Below are positions 35,700 through 48,315 of a stretch of DNA of 64,000 nt, piece by piece. Below the pieces are notes generated by a model, which saw nothing but the letters and a program-made list of their open reading frames with translations, was not told the origin of the DNA and made no database searches. The stretch comes from Serpula lacrymans var. lacrymans S7.9. Lineage: Eukaryota > Basidiomycota > Agaricomycetes > Boletales > Serpulaceae. The translations under genes were made by a program, and so were the position numbers. How positions within the stretch are numbered: position 1 is the first letter of the stretch; every line of letters starts with the position of its first letter. The stretch lies in assembly GCF_000218685.1 (NCBI RefSeq), contig NW_006763294.1, positions 1,032,601 through 1,096,600 of the forward strand, in the 5' to 3' direction.

Positions 35700-36858
35700 T
35701 CATATCACAAACTCAAACTTCTCTCCTACCAAGGTCTCGCTCAAAACCCATAGCTTCTCCGCATTCTCCTCACTCGTAGCGTGGGCAGGCGGTAAGGGAT
35801 CCGCAATGTCTGAGTTCCAGAGAAACGCACCATTGTGAGCTTCGAGGGACGGATCAAGTGCAGCAACGAGGGTTGTCGCACACCCCTGTTGCAGAGTCTT
35901 TACTGGCTCAGGAGCGTATGATTGTCCCGTCTTTGCGTCTGCAGCGGCCAGGAGAGCAAAACCCTTGGGAAGATTAGATTCGTTCAGATGAACTTGAAGA
36001 CCACTCCTGATCGCTGTATGGACCGTGAGTACCAAAAGGTGACGATGGAAAATTTACGTACACCCGGGATGCAGTGAATAAGCAAAGACACCTTTGCCCC
36101 CCAGCTTTTTGGCGAGGGAGTAAGTAAACAAGATATTGGCGGTCTTCGATTGGCCATAGGCTTCCCACTCGGAGTACGCTTTGCCATCCTGTCGCGAGGG
36201 TGTTAGTAAAAGGATGTTGTTACGGATACTACGCAAACAAGGTGAATAATCCCACCTGGAAGTTATAATCGTCAAATCTGACCCCTGCCATTCTGTGACC
36301 AACGCTCGATACATTGACAATTCTCGAACCAGGCCCCGCATTCAAAATTTTTTGCATGACAAGCTTCGTTAGCAAGAAGTGCCCAATATGATTGGTCGCA
36401 AATTGCAATTCGATGCCATCTACGCTTTTTTCATACGGGCAGGCCATGATTCCTGCATTGTTGATCAATATATCGATCTTCTCAACACTTTCGTTTATCA
36501 CTGCCGCAGCGGAGCGTACGGAAGCTTGCGAGCTGAGATCCAGTTTGACGAACTGGACCTTGACGGCTGAATTTTTTGACTCGATTTCCAAGATAACCGG
36601 AGTGATTTTCGACTCGGTGCGACCAGTGAGAATGAGTAAAGCTGGAGCTGCTGCAGCAAGCGCCACTGCTGTCTCAGAACCAATGCCACCTTGACCTGGG
36701 CCTGTGATGACAACTGAAATGGATCCAAGTCAGTGGACTAGTAGTGGAGGTGGAACGAATGAGCGATGCTCACTAGTTTTTCCCTTAATACTGTCTTGGA
36801 ATCGAGAGACAACTTCGTCTCCAGTTGTAGAGAATTCGTATCCAGTGACTTTGGTCAT
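35700..36858 (-). CDS. Short-chain dehydrogenase/reductase (retinol dehydrogenase/WWOX-like)
   Basis: NAD(P)-dependent oxidoreductase with a Rossmann fold. Start at ATG 36858 (MTKVTGYEFSTTGDEV). Seen: the cofactor loop VVITGPGQGGIGSET (TGxxxGxG type with one extra residue), LTGRTESK, KLDLSSQASV, ILINNAGIMA, TNHIGHFLLT, the catalytic Ser in IVNVSSVGHR, YGQSK with the active Tyr and Lys, and SLHPG. The C-terminal part (SGLQVHLNE...VGEKFEFVI) ends at 35700. Introns lie near 36712-36773, 36195-36255 and 36016-36068. About 330 residues, usual for the classical/extended group. Substrate unknown. Confidence 0.9.
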
Positions 36859-36943
36859 AGCGGTAGTTTTTGCGACTTTAGAGGTGTGCTGAGGGGGAAA
36901 TGATGTTAACGGGATGTATTTCTCAATGCTTATACCTTGGGGT

Positions 36944-36951
36944 TTTTTATA
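36944..36951 (-). promoter_or_regulatory. TATA box of the SDR gene
   Basis: TATAAAAA on the minus strand about 90 bases before the SDR ATG. Confidence 0.5.
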
Positions 36952-37430
36952 GCATTGGTATGCATAGTCCATACAAACCATTGCTTATGCCAACAACACC
37001 GGTAACGGGGATACGGAAATCAAGTGGACGCTGCCGCACAATGAGGTCAGTCAAACCGGCATTATCACATCACCATTTTGGGCGTTTTAGTTAACGTAGG
37101 AAAGGGGGTGGGGTTTCTCCTACGACATTTCCCTTCTCTTCGTTCCCAAAGGTGGGTAGGCGGGCTTGCGGCTTGATAAGTTACTCATATATTCTGATCC
37201 AACGCCACATCTTTTTGACAGCCTGAGATTTTTGTACTTGCACGGCAGATATCTGCTTTCTGTATCCTTTCGACTTTAATAAATCCACTATGACGTGGTA
37301 GGGGAAGGTCAAAATCCCCTGGCAGAACGAACCAAGGCAGAAGGAGGGCAAAAATGGATGACCGGATAATATAAAAATTATATGCGCGTGAAGCAGCGGT
37401 GCGACATGCTGGTAATCTTCCAACTGAGTA
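36952..37430. other. Intergenic, SDR promoter and TRAPPC11 3' flank
   Basis: No gene recognised. The TRAPPC11 3' untranslated region lies on the right. Confidence 0.45.
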
Positions 37431-40400
37431 TCATGGTAATACAAGAATTGTGTTCGCACCGCGCTGCTCTGGAGACATTTTAACATTCTCATTCTCTACT
37501 CTTGCCCCGACTTTAGCCTGGTCAACATTGACAATTTTGTCGCCATTCTCTGGACCCCTCCAATCCCACTTCACATCGACGACCTTGACGATTTCTCCTT
37601 CGGACTCCGCTTCCGTATCCTGTCCTGTTCCCGCGGCCTGAGAAGTTGCAGTTCCTTTCCGTCTATCCATCACTTTCACCCGTGGAACACTAACATGTCC
37701 ACATTCCACTGGGATTAGCCGCCATCTAACTTTTTCCTCTCCTCCAGGCAAGAGAGTTTGAACTCGTCCACTTCGTAAGCCAGAAACAATGAAGCCATCC
37801 AGTGATTCAGGATCAAGCTGAACAACAATATTTGCGGAGCGAGAAGGATGCCGGTTACGGACTATTAACTGCATAGACATTGGCGTATGTAACTTGGCTA
37901 CAGATGGAACGCGAAGAAGAGCAATTAGTCCATCTTTTGGCGGGCAGAGCGCTGGTAAGGGGAGCTGGGTGACGGATAGAGGACCACGATCCCCATTCGG
38001 TGATATCCTGAGAAATCTGTTAGACGGTTGGACCTTAGGTACCTGACCTAAGACTGACCTTCGCCAACTAATTTCATATGTCCCTGGACATGGCAGCTCT
38101 GCACCAGCTAGAACCTGGTCCTCGTCTGGAGCAAGAGAAATGCGACAAGTGTCTGAGAATTCATCTCCAGGCAGATATTCTGGAGGAATTTGTGAGTATA
38201 GGCGATATTTTCATTGCGTTTCAAGAACTATGTCGTACCATCTGGGAACATATCGTCAACACATCCATCCAAAGAGTTGTCAACGATTTTAGCATTTTCA
38301 CCGTTCTGGAGCCATTGATTAGCACCATTTTTCTTCCGTCGCAGGTCAAGTCCAACTCACCTGCGGTATCAATTTCAAACTTTCAATTTCCAATTTCCAA
38401 GGCCCAGAGCACTCCAGCTTGGCAGAAACAATGGCTTCACCACCATGGGCGTCATCCCAAAACCCGTCTTCAAACATACGGAGATCGGATATCCCAAGTT
38501 GTTTACCCAGGGCCCTTTGATACCGCACATCATACGATGCTTTCACGGCTTTCACAGTGGGAATAACAAGTGTTTCCAGCGTCTCAGTCATATCAGACGC
38601 CGAACGTGATGTTGGGCTTTGTGGAGAGTTGGGTAGATCACGACCTGGTGACACAGAACGTGATTGTATGGATATGTCAACTGTTCGGTCGCCTGCTGCA
38701 CCGTTGTTAACAAGGTACAGCGTCTTGAGGGCAGTAACTCCAGGTGCTACATTTCCAAGATGAATGCCTCGGAGTAGACCTGATGATCGTTGGTCGTCAA
38801 TTATTATTTGATTATCTGGCAATATCGTGTAAGATCTTTGCACAAAGAATGATAGAACTCTGAGCTAACCTGCTTCATCAAACTCGGTAGGTTGGAGTAA
38901 TACGTCGATCACAACGTCGAGATCTCTTTCATCTGTATTTGTAATGTTTATGACAATAGGAAACTCTTCGTCTACGAGGGCAGGTGCTTCATGTGAAAAG
39001 GACACAGCCAGCTGATGCGGACGATGATGAACGCTAGTGGATATGTTACAATAAGTAAGACAGTATACTAAAGAATAGCTGCATAATCAAGGACTTACGC
39101 AACGGTCGAATATTCTTCTCTTGCAATTGGTACGAAGATAATTGGATCCAAACAGCTCAGCCACCGAGGAACAGGCCCCACCCCATCTCGAGATGCACAA
39201 GGCGCAAGAGGGATCTCTATTACCCAACTTGCCTCCTTCAATGTCAAGAGTATTTTTGAGACCTGAGATAAAAGCAACACGGGTCAAGCATTAATCTTGA
39301 ATCAAACGTCTCACTCACTTTGATCGTCAAGGGAACTTCGGATGATATTGTCCCAGCTAAAACCAGGATGTCTCCAGGACGCCATCTTAAATCGGCTTGT
39401 AATTCTCGTGTTTCGCCGCCCGACTCCACGTGGCCTACTTTGACTAGCTGCATAGGGACACGATCCGAGGACTTTGGCTCAGACGGCGCCGAGTGTCGTA
39501 TAGTGAGTGGGGCAAAACCCTCGGAAAAGAACACCGAAATAGAATCGATCGGAAGGGATGATATCACTGTGTTCAACGGCGCACTGAGAGATAGTTGAAA
39601 TGCTGCGGCTTCGGCAACTCGAACTTGTTGTTTCCAAAATACTGATATTGTATCGACTTCAAAAGTTGACGACATTATTAGCGGTGTGACCCATTCCAAA
39701 CTGCACAGTATACATACGGAGTGGTTCAATTTCTGCTGGTTCTATGACTAATGGTTCCTCAGGGGACGCAGGTATCGTGCTCTAGTAGCTTCTCAGTCAG
39801 CAGAGGGTACGTCTTTGAAGTTTGTACCACATACCTTGAGCACAGCTATTAAATCGTCCTGTAACGTTCCAGCCACATCCATACCTACTATGGCAAAACA
39901 AATAAGCTATCAAACCACTAAAAATGAGTAATGCCAACGCAGGACGTACCACTTCCTAGCATCTCTAGCAGTAATTTCACTGTAAGCTCTACATCTCCCA
40001 GCCGCTGCGCACATGCATACCAAGTTGACAACAGTGGATGAAGCATATGGCCCCATTTTTCCCTACGATACGTCTTTGCGATTCTTTCAAAGAACCTATT
40101 TATCCTGTCACAAACGAGTCAAAGCAGTACGTTGCGAGACGGAGACGTACCGTACAGCCATGTCGAATTTATTAGATTCGTAGTAAGTTTGTGCTATGCG
40201 ATATGCGATCCACAGAGTCAGGCGTCCCTGGCTTGATGGAGATCCGTATTTCTTGAACAGCTCATAGGACTTTGTGTAGAGCTGCATTGTCAAGATCACG
40301 AATAAGACTTACGAATGATACAATAGTTGTCGCGCACTCACCTCCAAGATGATAGTCAAGTGATCCACCTTTTTCTCGTTGACAAGCCCAGGCGCCGCAC

Positions 40401-42301
40401 TCGCTTGTTGAGTAGCCTACAACCGCACGAGTCCAAAAGTAAGGATGGTGCTAATATAGCTGCGTCTATACTATGCATAATATACTCACCTCACTCCCTT
40501 CAACAGCCAAATACCGTTCTCTTCGTATCTCGGTACATCGCGCAGCCATATAGTAATAGAAACCAGGGTGCTGCAACGCATGACTAGGGTTCATGCCTAA
40601 TGAACGCACGGCGTCCAGCTCAAACGGAGTCCCGATAGTGCTTGTCGCACCTGTGGAAGGCGTAGTAGGACGAGGCTGGGGAACAGGTTTATGAGTTGGA
40701 ATTGTCAGCGTCGTACGAGAGCCTTGTTCTAGCAGCTCAGCAAGAACACGATGTCTAATTTGGTCGATGTTACAGCTGTGATATTGAAAGAAGACAACGC
40801 ATAGCCACTCACTGTCTGGCCATCCAGCTCCAATATTCAAACGTCTCCTCGCCAATCCCCCAGCCACGCGAAAAATCTGCAAATTTGCGTACGTGAGAAT
40901 TGTGGTGAGATAAAGCGAGGGCGTGTTCATTGTTATACAAGTAGAGTTTGCAGATCTATCGAGATTATATCAACGATCTAGCATGATAAGCTATATTAGC
41001 GTATGGGCTCACCTTCAAATTCATGCAATCTGCGAGGACCTTCGCTTCAGCCCATCTCTTCGTCCGAGGGGGCAATATCGCAGTTGAGCCAAACATGATC
41101 AGCAAAGTAGCATAGGCATCTTGATAGTGTCTATCGTATTCTCAGTGTTGTTCTATTATCAATGATAAGTACGAAAACTCACTTTAAAGCGACTTCGTCT
41201 TCCCCTCTGAATTCTGCAAAGCAAGCCATCTTGTATTCATATCGCACAGTCCAACCTTCAGGCTTCAGTGGGCGCGGTACACCTAGGCCGCCTCCAGAAC
41301 CCAGTGGCGAAAGTGGAGTAGGGTTATACGATGAGACTGCCTGCGAATGTCGGTTACGCTTCCGTCGTACTCGTTTGGAGTGCGCAGTGTAATATTCGAC
41401 AGCGGGATCGTAGAGTGCGTCTTGTAGACTATACAGCTGTTAGTTTCAAAATGACCACGCGATATGGAGTGCCCACCTGCGAACGAAATCATTCAGCTCA
41501 GAGGTTGTGACAGGGCTTAGAACAAAAAGAGCAGCCCTGGAATCAAGCCCACTCTGTCTTCTGACATAGGTCAGTCGTCCGTCTAGTGAAGGATCATCTT
41601 GTTATGCCGTGAGTAATTGTATCAATGCTGAGACTATAAATTCCACTAGCACCTAACATTCTCCTGCTTGCCATAAGGACAACCGTGAGCTTGATTCCCC
41701 TCTCATTTGTGATCCTTTTCCTCAGGGCAATCTCTGTACTCAACTCCGTATCTCTCTTCCTTTCGTCTTCTATCCGCTCTCGTTCATGTTCAGCATCTGG
41801 TGGGTCTAATGGGGATCGAGGATTGACAGGAGGAGCCTCGAACAACCTGAGGAAAAGGACAAACACGCTTGGGACTAGCGCCGTGTGCTTACGTATCCAT
41901 ATAGGAGCTACGAGACCATCTGGGTATAGTGGTGAAGTGGGAGTAAGAGGAGAAAGTGGAGAATGAGCGGTAGGAAACTGAGGATCGTCGGGCGAAACGG
42001 TTTTTCGCGGTGGAAAGCGAACCGACTTGTCAACGAGGAGAATTTGGAAAGTCTTGTTTCTCTCAGGCGCCCATATTGATGATTTGCGCTGTGACTGGAG
42101 GGCCTCGCGTAAACGCAAGGTGAGAGAGATAAATGGATCTTGAGTTTTGGATGGGGTAGGTAGAGGCTCTGGTGCTGATGGAGAAACAGCAGGGGCTTGA
42201 GGCGTGGATGGAGGCAAAACTTGTCCTGGAGGAGGATCAAGGCCAGCTACAAACATAACTGGTGCCAATTGAACGAGAAGCTCTGGAGGGTAAGAATTCA
42301 T
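37431..42301 (-). CDS. TRAPP complex subunit 11 (foie-gras/Gryzun protein)
   Basis: Subunit of the TRAPPIII-type tethering complex, acting in ER-Golgi traffic and autophagy. Starts at ATG 42301 (MNSYPPELLVQLAPVMFVAGL) and ends at 37431, spanning well over 1,100 residues in about twenty exons. Visible: an N-terminal alpha/beta part with a Pro/Ser-rich insert (SPLSPLTPTSPLYPDG); the foie-gras domain with GFYYYMAARCTEIRRERYLAVEGSE, HRVLAELLEQGSRTTLTIPTHKPVPQ and TKSYELFKKYGSPSSQGRLTLWIAYRIAQTYYESNKFD; and the beta-rich C-terminal Gryzun region (FSEGFAPLTIRHSAP, TALKTLYLVNNGAAGD, QLIVRNRHPSRSANIVVQLDPESL). It is the longest gene in the window. Exon borders were not all fixed. Confidence 0.85.
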
Positions 42302-43216
42302 TTGTGGGATGTATTACTGTGAATGATATCTGCGTGAGTGGCATCTTCAGCACATATAAAGGGAGACATTTTGTGATCAAAACGTACCGAGAGCGCTATA
42401 ATGTACTATAATCTGTTTTTAATGAGACACAGACCACTACACACTGCGAGCACTGTAACTCCTCTGACCACTGGACAAGGGTAGGCGGAAATGTGAAGCA
42501 AGACTGATCTATATCTTCTTTATGAATTCAAGAAGGTATGCGAGCTAACAAGAACTTGACACAGGGCGTTAAAGGCGCATATAAACGGGAAAGGCACACT
42601 GATACTCACTCGGACGATAATTAGTGTGAAGATAACCTTCAGTTGGATGCGTACCGTTCAATGTACGCCAGATGGCAATCTACGGCCAAGTTTCCTGGAG
42701 TAAGACACCTATATCAGTTTTCTACAAGACAGTGTTGCAGATGTATGGCGAATAGCAAACAATGAATTGTCGAATGGTATATCAAGCGAACGGGCTTAAC
42801 CGTGACGGCGTCCAACAAATGTGTCGTTGTGGTATTGGTACTGCTGACAGCCCTTTTGGGGACCGTGGGACAGGATTACCGGATACATCAAGGTTTGTGC
42901 ACCTCGTCACTTTCCTCGTCATTGACCACCATCATGGTTGACTCGAAATTCAGTCTTTTTGTCAAACGGCATCTCGACTTCGAGCAAAGCTCAGAGTTGT
43001 AGAGACACCACATATCTCGAGATAATATATATTGGTCCAGTTCACGTCGAGTGTTCTAGATATGCAGCTCTTATTCGAAATCCAACCAGTGGAGACCATT
43101 CTCCATTCCGCGCTATAGGGGCCACCCAATGTTCCACATTTCCATCGGACTCTCGGATGCGTTTCATTTCTGCACGTCAGGCTACGTCATTCATCCCACC
43201 TCGGCGATCGTTCCAG
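42302..43216. other. Intergenic, TRAPPC11 5' side and metallothionein upstream region
   Basis: No gene recognised; a plus frame at 42802-43002 with a hydrophobic start (VVVVLVLLTALLGTVG) looks like a signal peptide but has no downstream exon that I can justify. Confidence 0.35.
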
Positions 43217-43224
43217 TATAAAAA
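43217..43224 (+). promoter_or_regulatory. TATA box of the metallothionein gene
   Basis: TATAAAAA 113 bases before the metallothionein ATG, followed by a C/T-rich leader. Confidence 0.6.
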
Positions 43225-43329
43225 CTATGAAGGACCACCTAGATTTTCCCCCCATACCATCACCACCTCTGAGCCATTTTTGCGTCTACTCATTTTTTAC
43301 GTCCTTTACAATTTTAACATCGGTTAACA

Positions 43330-43673
43330 ATGGTTGCTTCCTGTACTTGCCAGAGTAACTGCGGGTGAGCTTCCTCCAACACATCGTCAGTCTAATTGCT
43401 GACAGCTGGTCCTTAAGTGCTTGCGGTCCTTCAGGGACGGGTTGCGCGTGCCCTCAGGGAAAATGTGAATGTGACAAGTGCGTCAACAAGGCTCATTCTA
43501 ACAAGGTGCGTTGGATTAATAATTTCGGTTGCTGTTGCATCGAACTTTGCCATCGAACCTATCTTTCCGAACCCCGCTAACGATCCTATTCAAAGCAGTG
43601 CGGTTGTAACGGTACGGGTGACAATTGCGTCTGTACGCAGGAAGGAAAAGTCTGTACTTGCGAGTCGAAATAG
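43330..43673 (+). CDS. Metallothionein
   Basis: Cytosolic metal-binding peptide that buffers Cu, Zn or Cd. Exons 43330-43364, 43418-43505 and 43599-43673 join in frame to 65 residues. Fifteen cysteines are present, mostly as C-x-C (CTC, CAC, CEC, CGC, CVC, CTC), with no aromatic residue and only one His. The first part (CTCQSNCGACGPSGTGC) and the last part (CGCNGTGDNCVCTQEG) could form two clusters split by a Cys-free VNKAHSNK spacer, exactly at the second exon junction. Length and pattern fit long basidiomycete metallothioneins rather than the 25-residue type. Metal preference cannot be read from the sequence. Confidence 0.92.
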
Positions 43674-45983
43674 GAATCAGAATATGCTCACTGAAGTTGG
43701 TCCACCAAGTAATTCAAGGAAAGAGTCCCATTGTATGAATAGGCCACAGATGTATTTAATATGAAGAGGTTCTATACAAATGACTTAAGTACGTGCATTT
43801 TCTAATGATGTGTAACTATGAAGTCCTGAAATCACGGCATATACTCGTGTAGTATATCAATTTGAAGCCATTGGAAGCTTATTTGCCCTGGTGTGATGAC
43901 AAACCTGAGAGAAAAGCATGAGGGTCGCTTGTGGTGCTAGGATCGACAAACTTCAGGAGATTGCGTTGCTTTTGCAGGGGTGTCAATGTCCTACCTGGTG
44001 CCGGCGATAGTCTCGCTTCACACTTTGCACTGATTTCAAACGTTCCTTTTTTAAGGCGTCTAGGTGTTGATAAGGTCTGATTCTAAATAGGGGCATCTAT
44101 TCAATAAGTTCTATCAGCAGTCATGTCAATTGAACAACCCGTTAGCAACTACTGATAACAATTGCATAATGTTCAAGATTTATGGTAAGTTCAGAGACGT
44201 CACCCAACGCTCCATTATCTTATCCTCCAATCCGCCTTATCCGATGAACTGTCCCAAATATCAGAAACGTTGCAGTATAGGACTTCATCAAGTTTCGGGC
44301 TTGGAAGAATATACACGTCGAGTTGGATCATATAGGCATTAGTGCAATGACATTTAATGTCCACATAACTGTGGAGTGACTTGTCTGGCTTCCATTGATC
44401 AACAGTGATAGAAATGGCTCTGTTCTTTTTGGTCGTGTAAAGAACTTAATCAGGGCCAGACATTACGATGAAGGTCCTCAACTATTCCTCCAAATATCTC
44501 ACAGTCAGTCGCCATTTGTCCCTACCCAGCCTGCTCATCATTTGACTCGTATACTTCATTAATCCTAGTTGCACCGCTCATTTTTCTCAATACTTCGTAA
44601 GCTATGGTTTTGAACACTTGGAAGTAAATTGCGCTGACCCTATATTCAGAGCAGTGAGACTTCTTGAGATTTCGTTCTATAAAGCCACCATTCAACTAGC
44701 CATGTCATCCCAGGCACATGCGTTCTACTGTCGCTGTTTGCTTACTAGCGGAAATGTCGCTGTCGGACCAACAGAGAACTGTTGTACTAGTTGGAGGCGA
44801 GATGTTAGTACCTGCCCGATTTGACTAGCTGTTATGTTGGAGTCCACGCTGCGGCTCAAACACGGTATCGACAATATTTCTAGTACGTATTAGACTTTTA
44901 CTCGTCCGACATATAGGGAAGACACAGACGATACTGTGGCGGAAAATGTTGACTCGGGCTCCGAGTTGAACCCAGAGTAAGCGAAGAGGTATTGACTATT
45001 TCATGTTTACTCCCTCCTCGATTAAAGGGTTGATATCAATGATTTCAGATATGAATGTTAATACTAACATATTATCCTCGTCCGTTCCTAGCAGCATCAT
45101 GGAATACATACAGTTATAGCTGCTATCATTGGATTTATGGCTTTTGACAGGTCCAGCGTCCTCACCTAAGGTCTTCCTGACGAGTTAAGTTCAAATTGCA
45201 AGAGGATACGGCTACTAACAATCCGTTCACTAATAGCTTTGTATCTGGCATGGCTGAGGTTTCGTAAAGCACCCTACGCTTGGAAATATTTGAACTCGCC
45301 TGATGATGATCGATGATCATTCAAAGGCTCACAACGAATTCTCTGATTTTTACTCAGTACCGCAGCTTTTGACTTGAAGAACGAACCAGTGAAGCACGTC
45401 CTATGATACATCCAAGCGTGCACTTTAAAACCGCAGAGTGCATCACATCGCGGTTATTGTTGGCAGCACCATCAACACTAGGCTTCGTTGACCTTTTTCA
45501 AAATAGCACAAGAAAAACTTTACTTCTACTATTTGACAATCATCTTTGCCGATGCCAGTGGATGCCAGTGAGCATTTCCTGGTGGTTACATTCATCCATT
45601 CATCCAGTTACAAGGATTGGGGGAAACGCAATCCAGGAAATACAAGGAAATTCATGTCACGTGATGTTTTTGAACAATGTTTCCTTTCTTGGATGAAGGG
45701 AACGCCTTGTATTGGTTTAGCGACTCGACAAGTTGACGCTCACTTCGTAACCGCCATGGCTCTTAAAAACCGATGCAAAATCACTCTCATCATTCTATTG
45801 CTCGCCCTCTACGATCCTGGGACACTCCAAGGCTTATTGACTAAGTCTCATAGGATTTTCAAGCTACACGCTCCTTCCCTGCTATCAATTCTCGAATAGT
45901 CGCGACTATATATTTTTCCTTAAACTTGCATCTTCCCCTCTACAAATCGCATTTGTGCTATCAATCATCGCAATCACACAAAA
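43674..45983. other. Gene-poor AT-rich stretch of 2.3 kb
   Basis: Only short frames without motifs. The plus frame 45546-45899 (117 residues) carries one hydrophobic helix (KITLIILLLALYDPG) but no family; its codon use looks random. A TATA-like TATATATTTTT lies near 45908, about 75 bases before the next gene. Confidence 0.4.
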
Positions 45984-46429
45984 ATGTACAGCACCCAATC
46001 GACTTCCATTTCCCGACGTGTAATCACCGTCTGGATACTCTTGTTCGCGCTCACTGCCCTTGGTAAGTCACTACGTGATGTAGACCCCCAAGTTTCATAC
46101 TGATGGGCCGCATTATTTAGCTATGGCGTCGCCTGCACCTATTCCGGAACCTGTTGCTGAACCTGCTCCAGCGCCGATAGAACCTGCACTCGCACAGGTC
46201 ATTGGAAGTAATATGAACCTTTCATGCCAGCACGGATGTCCCGCTGCCGCCAGTGCAAATCAACTTGTAAGTCTCGGTTTACTTTAGACTTCGTTGGTAT
46301 CTCCAAACATTACTAATATGGCATCGTGGCCCACAGGAGTCAGCCAATGGTGCATCTTCGTCAAGAGCCAGCACATTCTCCCTTATGGGAGCTATTGTGC
46401 TGACCGGGGGACTTCTAACCGCACTATAA
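45984..46429 (+). CDS. Small secreted Ala/Pro-rich protein, probably GPI-anchored
   Basis: Unrecognised family. Exons 45984-46062, 46121-46266 and 46337-46429 join in frame to about 105 residues. An N-terminal signal peptide (VITVWILLFALTALAMASP) is followed by a Pro/Ala/Glu repeat-like stretch (IPEPVAEPAPAPIEPALA), a short segment with two Cys (NLSCQHGCPAA), a Ser/Ala region and a C-terminal hydrophobic tail (FSLMGAIVLTGGLLTAL) ending exactly at the stop. That layout is typical of GPI-anchor signals. Cell-surface location is inferred. Confidence 0.75.
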
Positions 46430-46751
46430 TGTCGAGCACTTCGGACGCCATGTACACGCTGTAAATATAGACGCGGAAGGTAGCCCATTGTGGATGTTTG
46501 TTGTACCCGGTATTATTAAATATTTTAATTCTAAAGCTCAATCGACATGAAGACGATCCGTTCTTTCATTTCACATAAACTCGGGTTCAACATAACAAGA
46601 ATGGCTATAGATGAACCCCAGAGATCGCAGCAAGATTAAAATTTTCATACATCGTCGAAATGACTTCTCGGTAGATTCAGCAAACACTACACTGCGCTTA
46701 GTTGATACATATACATTCGTTCATATTCGACGGGCATCTTCACGGTAAACT
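46430..46751. other. Convergent 3' region
   Basis: No gene; AT-rich 3' flanks of two convergent genes. Confidence 0.5.
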
Positions 46752-48009
46752 TCAGTCTTCCCCACATCTATCCATGCCTGTAACGATAACCTGCAATTGA
46801 TACCCGCTACACCTGGTCTTCAGTTCTCGACGCAAAAAACTGGCTCGGAGGTAAGGGTTCCAGGTAAGAATATCAGCAAATGCTTCGTCGTCTATACCAG
46901 CAGTCCTGAAGTGCGATAAAAGGTGTCCCATGTTGGGAGTCAGAGACCCCAGGAACGACGATAAAGAGCGGCTCGGAGCCCGAGCCGGATTTTGAGTTGA
47001 ACTATCAGGAACATTGTTGCGCATTCTGTGAGATGTTACAGTAGCTTGAGAACTGAATGGTGAAGAAATGTTGTCAAAGTGAACATTTTGCATGCTGTTC
47101 ACAATGATATCTCCTTGGCGTACTGAAGTACCCTCCGCACAGGATTGAGGGCATTCGGAGCTGGGAGGAACAGATGCAACACATGGACTGACGTCGGTGG
47201 TGGGAGGAACAGATGCAACACATGGATTAACGTCGGTGGTGGGCGCAGCGTGGGCCATGGGGTTTTCGTTATGTTTGTATAGCTTGAAGTGCAATACAAC
47301 TGATGGTCAATTTGGTAAATATTGCAACACATTGTGTACTCACCTGCACGCGGGAAACATTGAACACAAGCCTCTGCTTTTGTGTCAAAACAGTTGTCAA
47401 AGCAAAAGTACTTGAAATTGTAGTGAAATACTCACCCTAAGTCTAATAAGCTCATGTCTTCTGATGAATAATCTTCTTGTTGTCACTTCCAAGATCCACG
47501 ACTCATCATATTGTAGAAGAAACCGGCCAAGTGGTTTCCACAACAAAACCTGACCCAGATTGCAAGATAATCCAATTCAAGGATAAGTTGAAAAATACCT
47601 CTCGCTTATAGAATTCTAGAGTTTCTAGAGATTGTTCTGTATACCTCTTCCTCACATCAAGGTGCCTTATGGCAAACCACCTTATGAATTTCTGCATTTT
47701 CTAGTATTAGCATGTTATACTTGAACATGATGAGAAAGAGCGCACCATCAATACACGGTATTCCACAGCACTCACTTGGTATGCATTATAGAGATCCTGT
47801 ACCTTAACACGATCCAATGCAAGGTCCAGCCAATTTGAGGGACAGGAAATTATCTGCTTGGGTGGAACCAGACCACAAGTGCGGGGTAAGGCCTTAGTTA
47901 GTGGACTAAAACTAAGCCATCCTACATATACACAGCTCGGATTAGATAGAAGACTGTTACGATGATAATGCTCACCTTTTAAGTTAGTGTTATAATGTTG
48001 AGACACCAT
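46752..48009 (-). CDS. Hypothetical protein with helical C-terminal domain, paralog A
   Basis: Unnamed fungal protein. Start proposed at ATG 48009 (MVSQHYNTNLK). Exons then encode PLTKALPRTCGLVPPKQIIS, a helical segment (MQKFIRWFAIRHLDVRKRY), LGRFLLQYDESWILEVTTRR, a Cys-containing segment (FCFDNCFDTKAEACVQC), two 13-residue repeats (PTTDVNPCVASVP and PTTDVSPCVASVP) and a C-terminal domain SSFLGSLTPNMGHLLSHF...AGIDDEAFADILTWNPYLRASFLRRELKT. This last part and the YDESW segment match the gene at 49250-50320. The C-terminal part may be a SAM- or death-like helical bundle. Introns near 47980, 47760, 47590, 47425 and 47330 are inferred by eye. Confidence 0.55.
47163..47240. repeat. 39-base tandem repeat inside paralog A
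   Basis: Two nearly identical 39-base units in frame encode the 13-residue repeat PTTDVxPCVASVP. Only a few bases differ between units. Confidence 0.85.
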
Positions 48010-48315
48010 AGTACTTGGTTGGAAGGAGTTACAGATAACTGAAGTGTGAGAAAGCAATGAAGGGTGGGACAAAGATTTCTTGCTATATTGGTTCTACGAG
48101 ACTGAGTAATCTGTTGATAATCGGGGTCCATTTCCGACCAGAAGACTGGCCAAGAAGATATGCTCCGTGCATCCTTTCCTTCGGTTTTAAAATGGCGCGC
48201 AATGGTTTTGCCCAATATGTGTGTGTTTACGTAATCTTGTAGAACGAAGCTGCGAACGTGAATTGTTTGTCACGGTGGCTGGTTTTAGCGGAACGACATC
48301 GTGTATCTTGCCCTC

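Noticed and set aside
45546..45899. 117-codon plus-strand frame with one hydrophobic segment
   Set aside because: No intron, no family, and several overlapping alternatives; likely chance in a gene-poor stretch.
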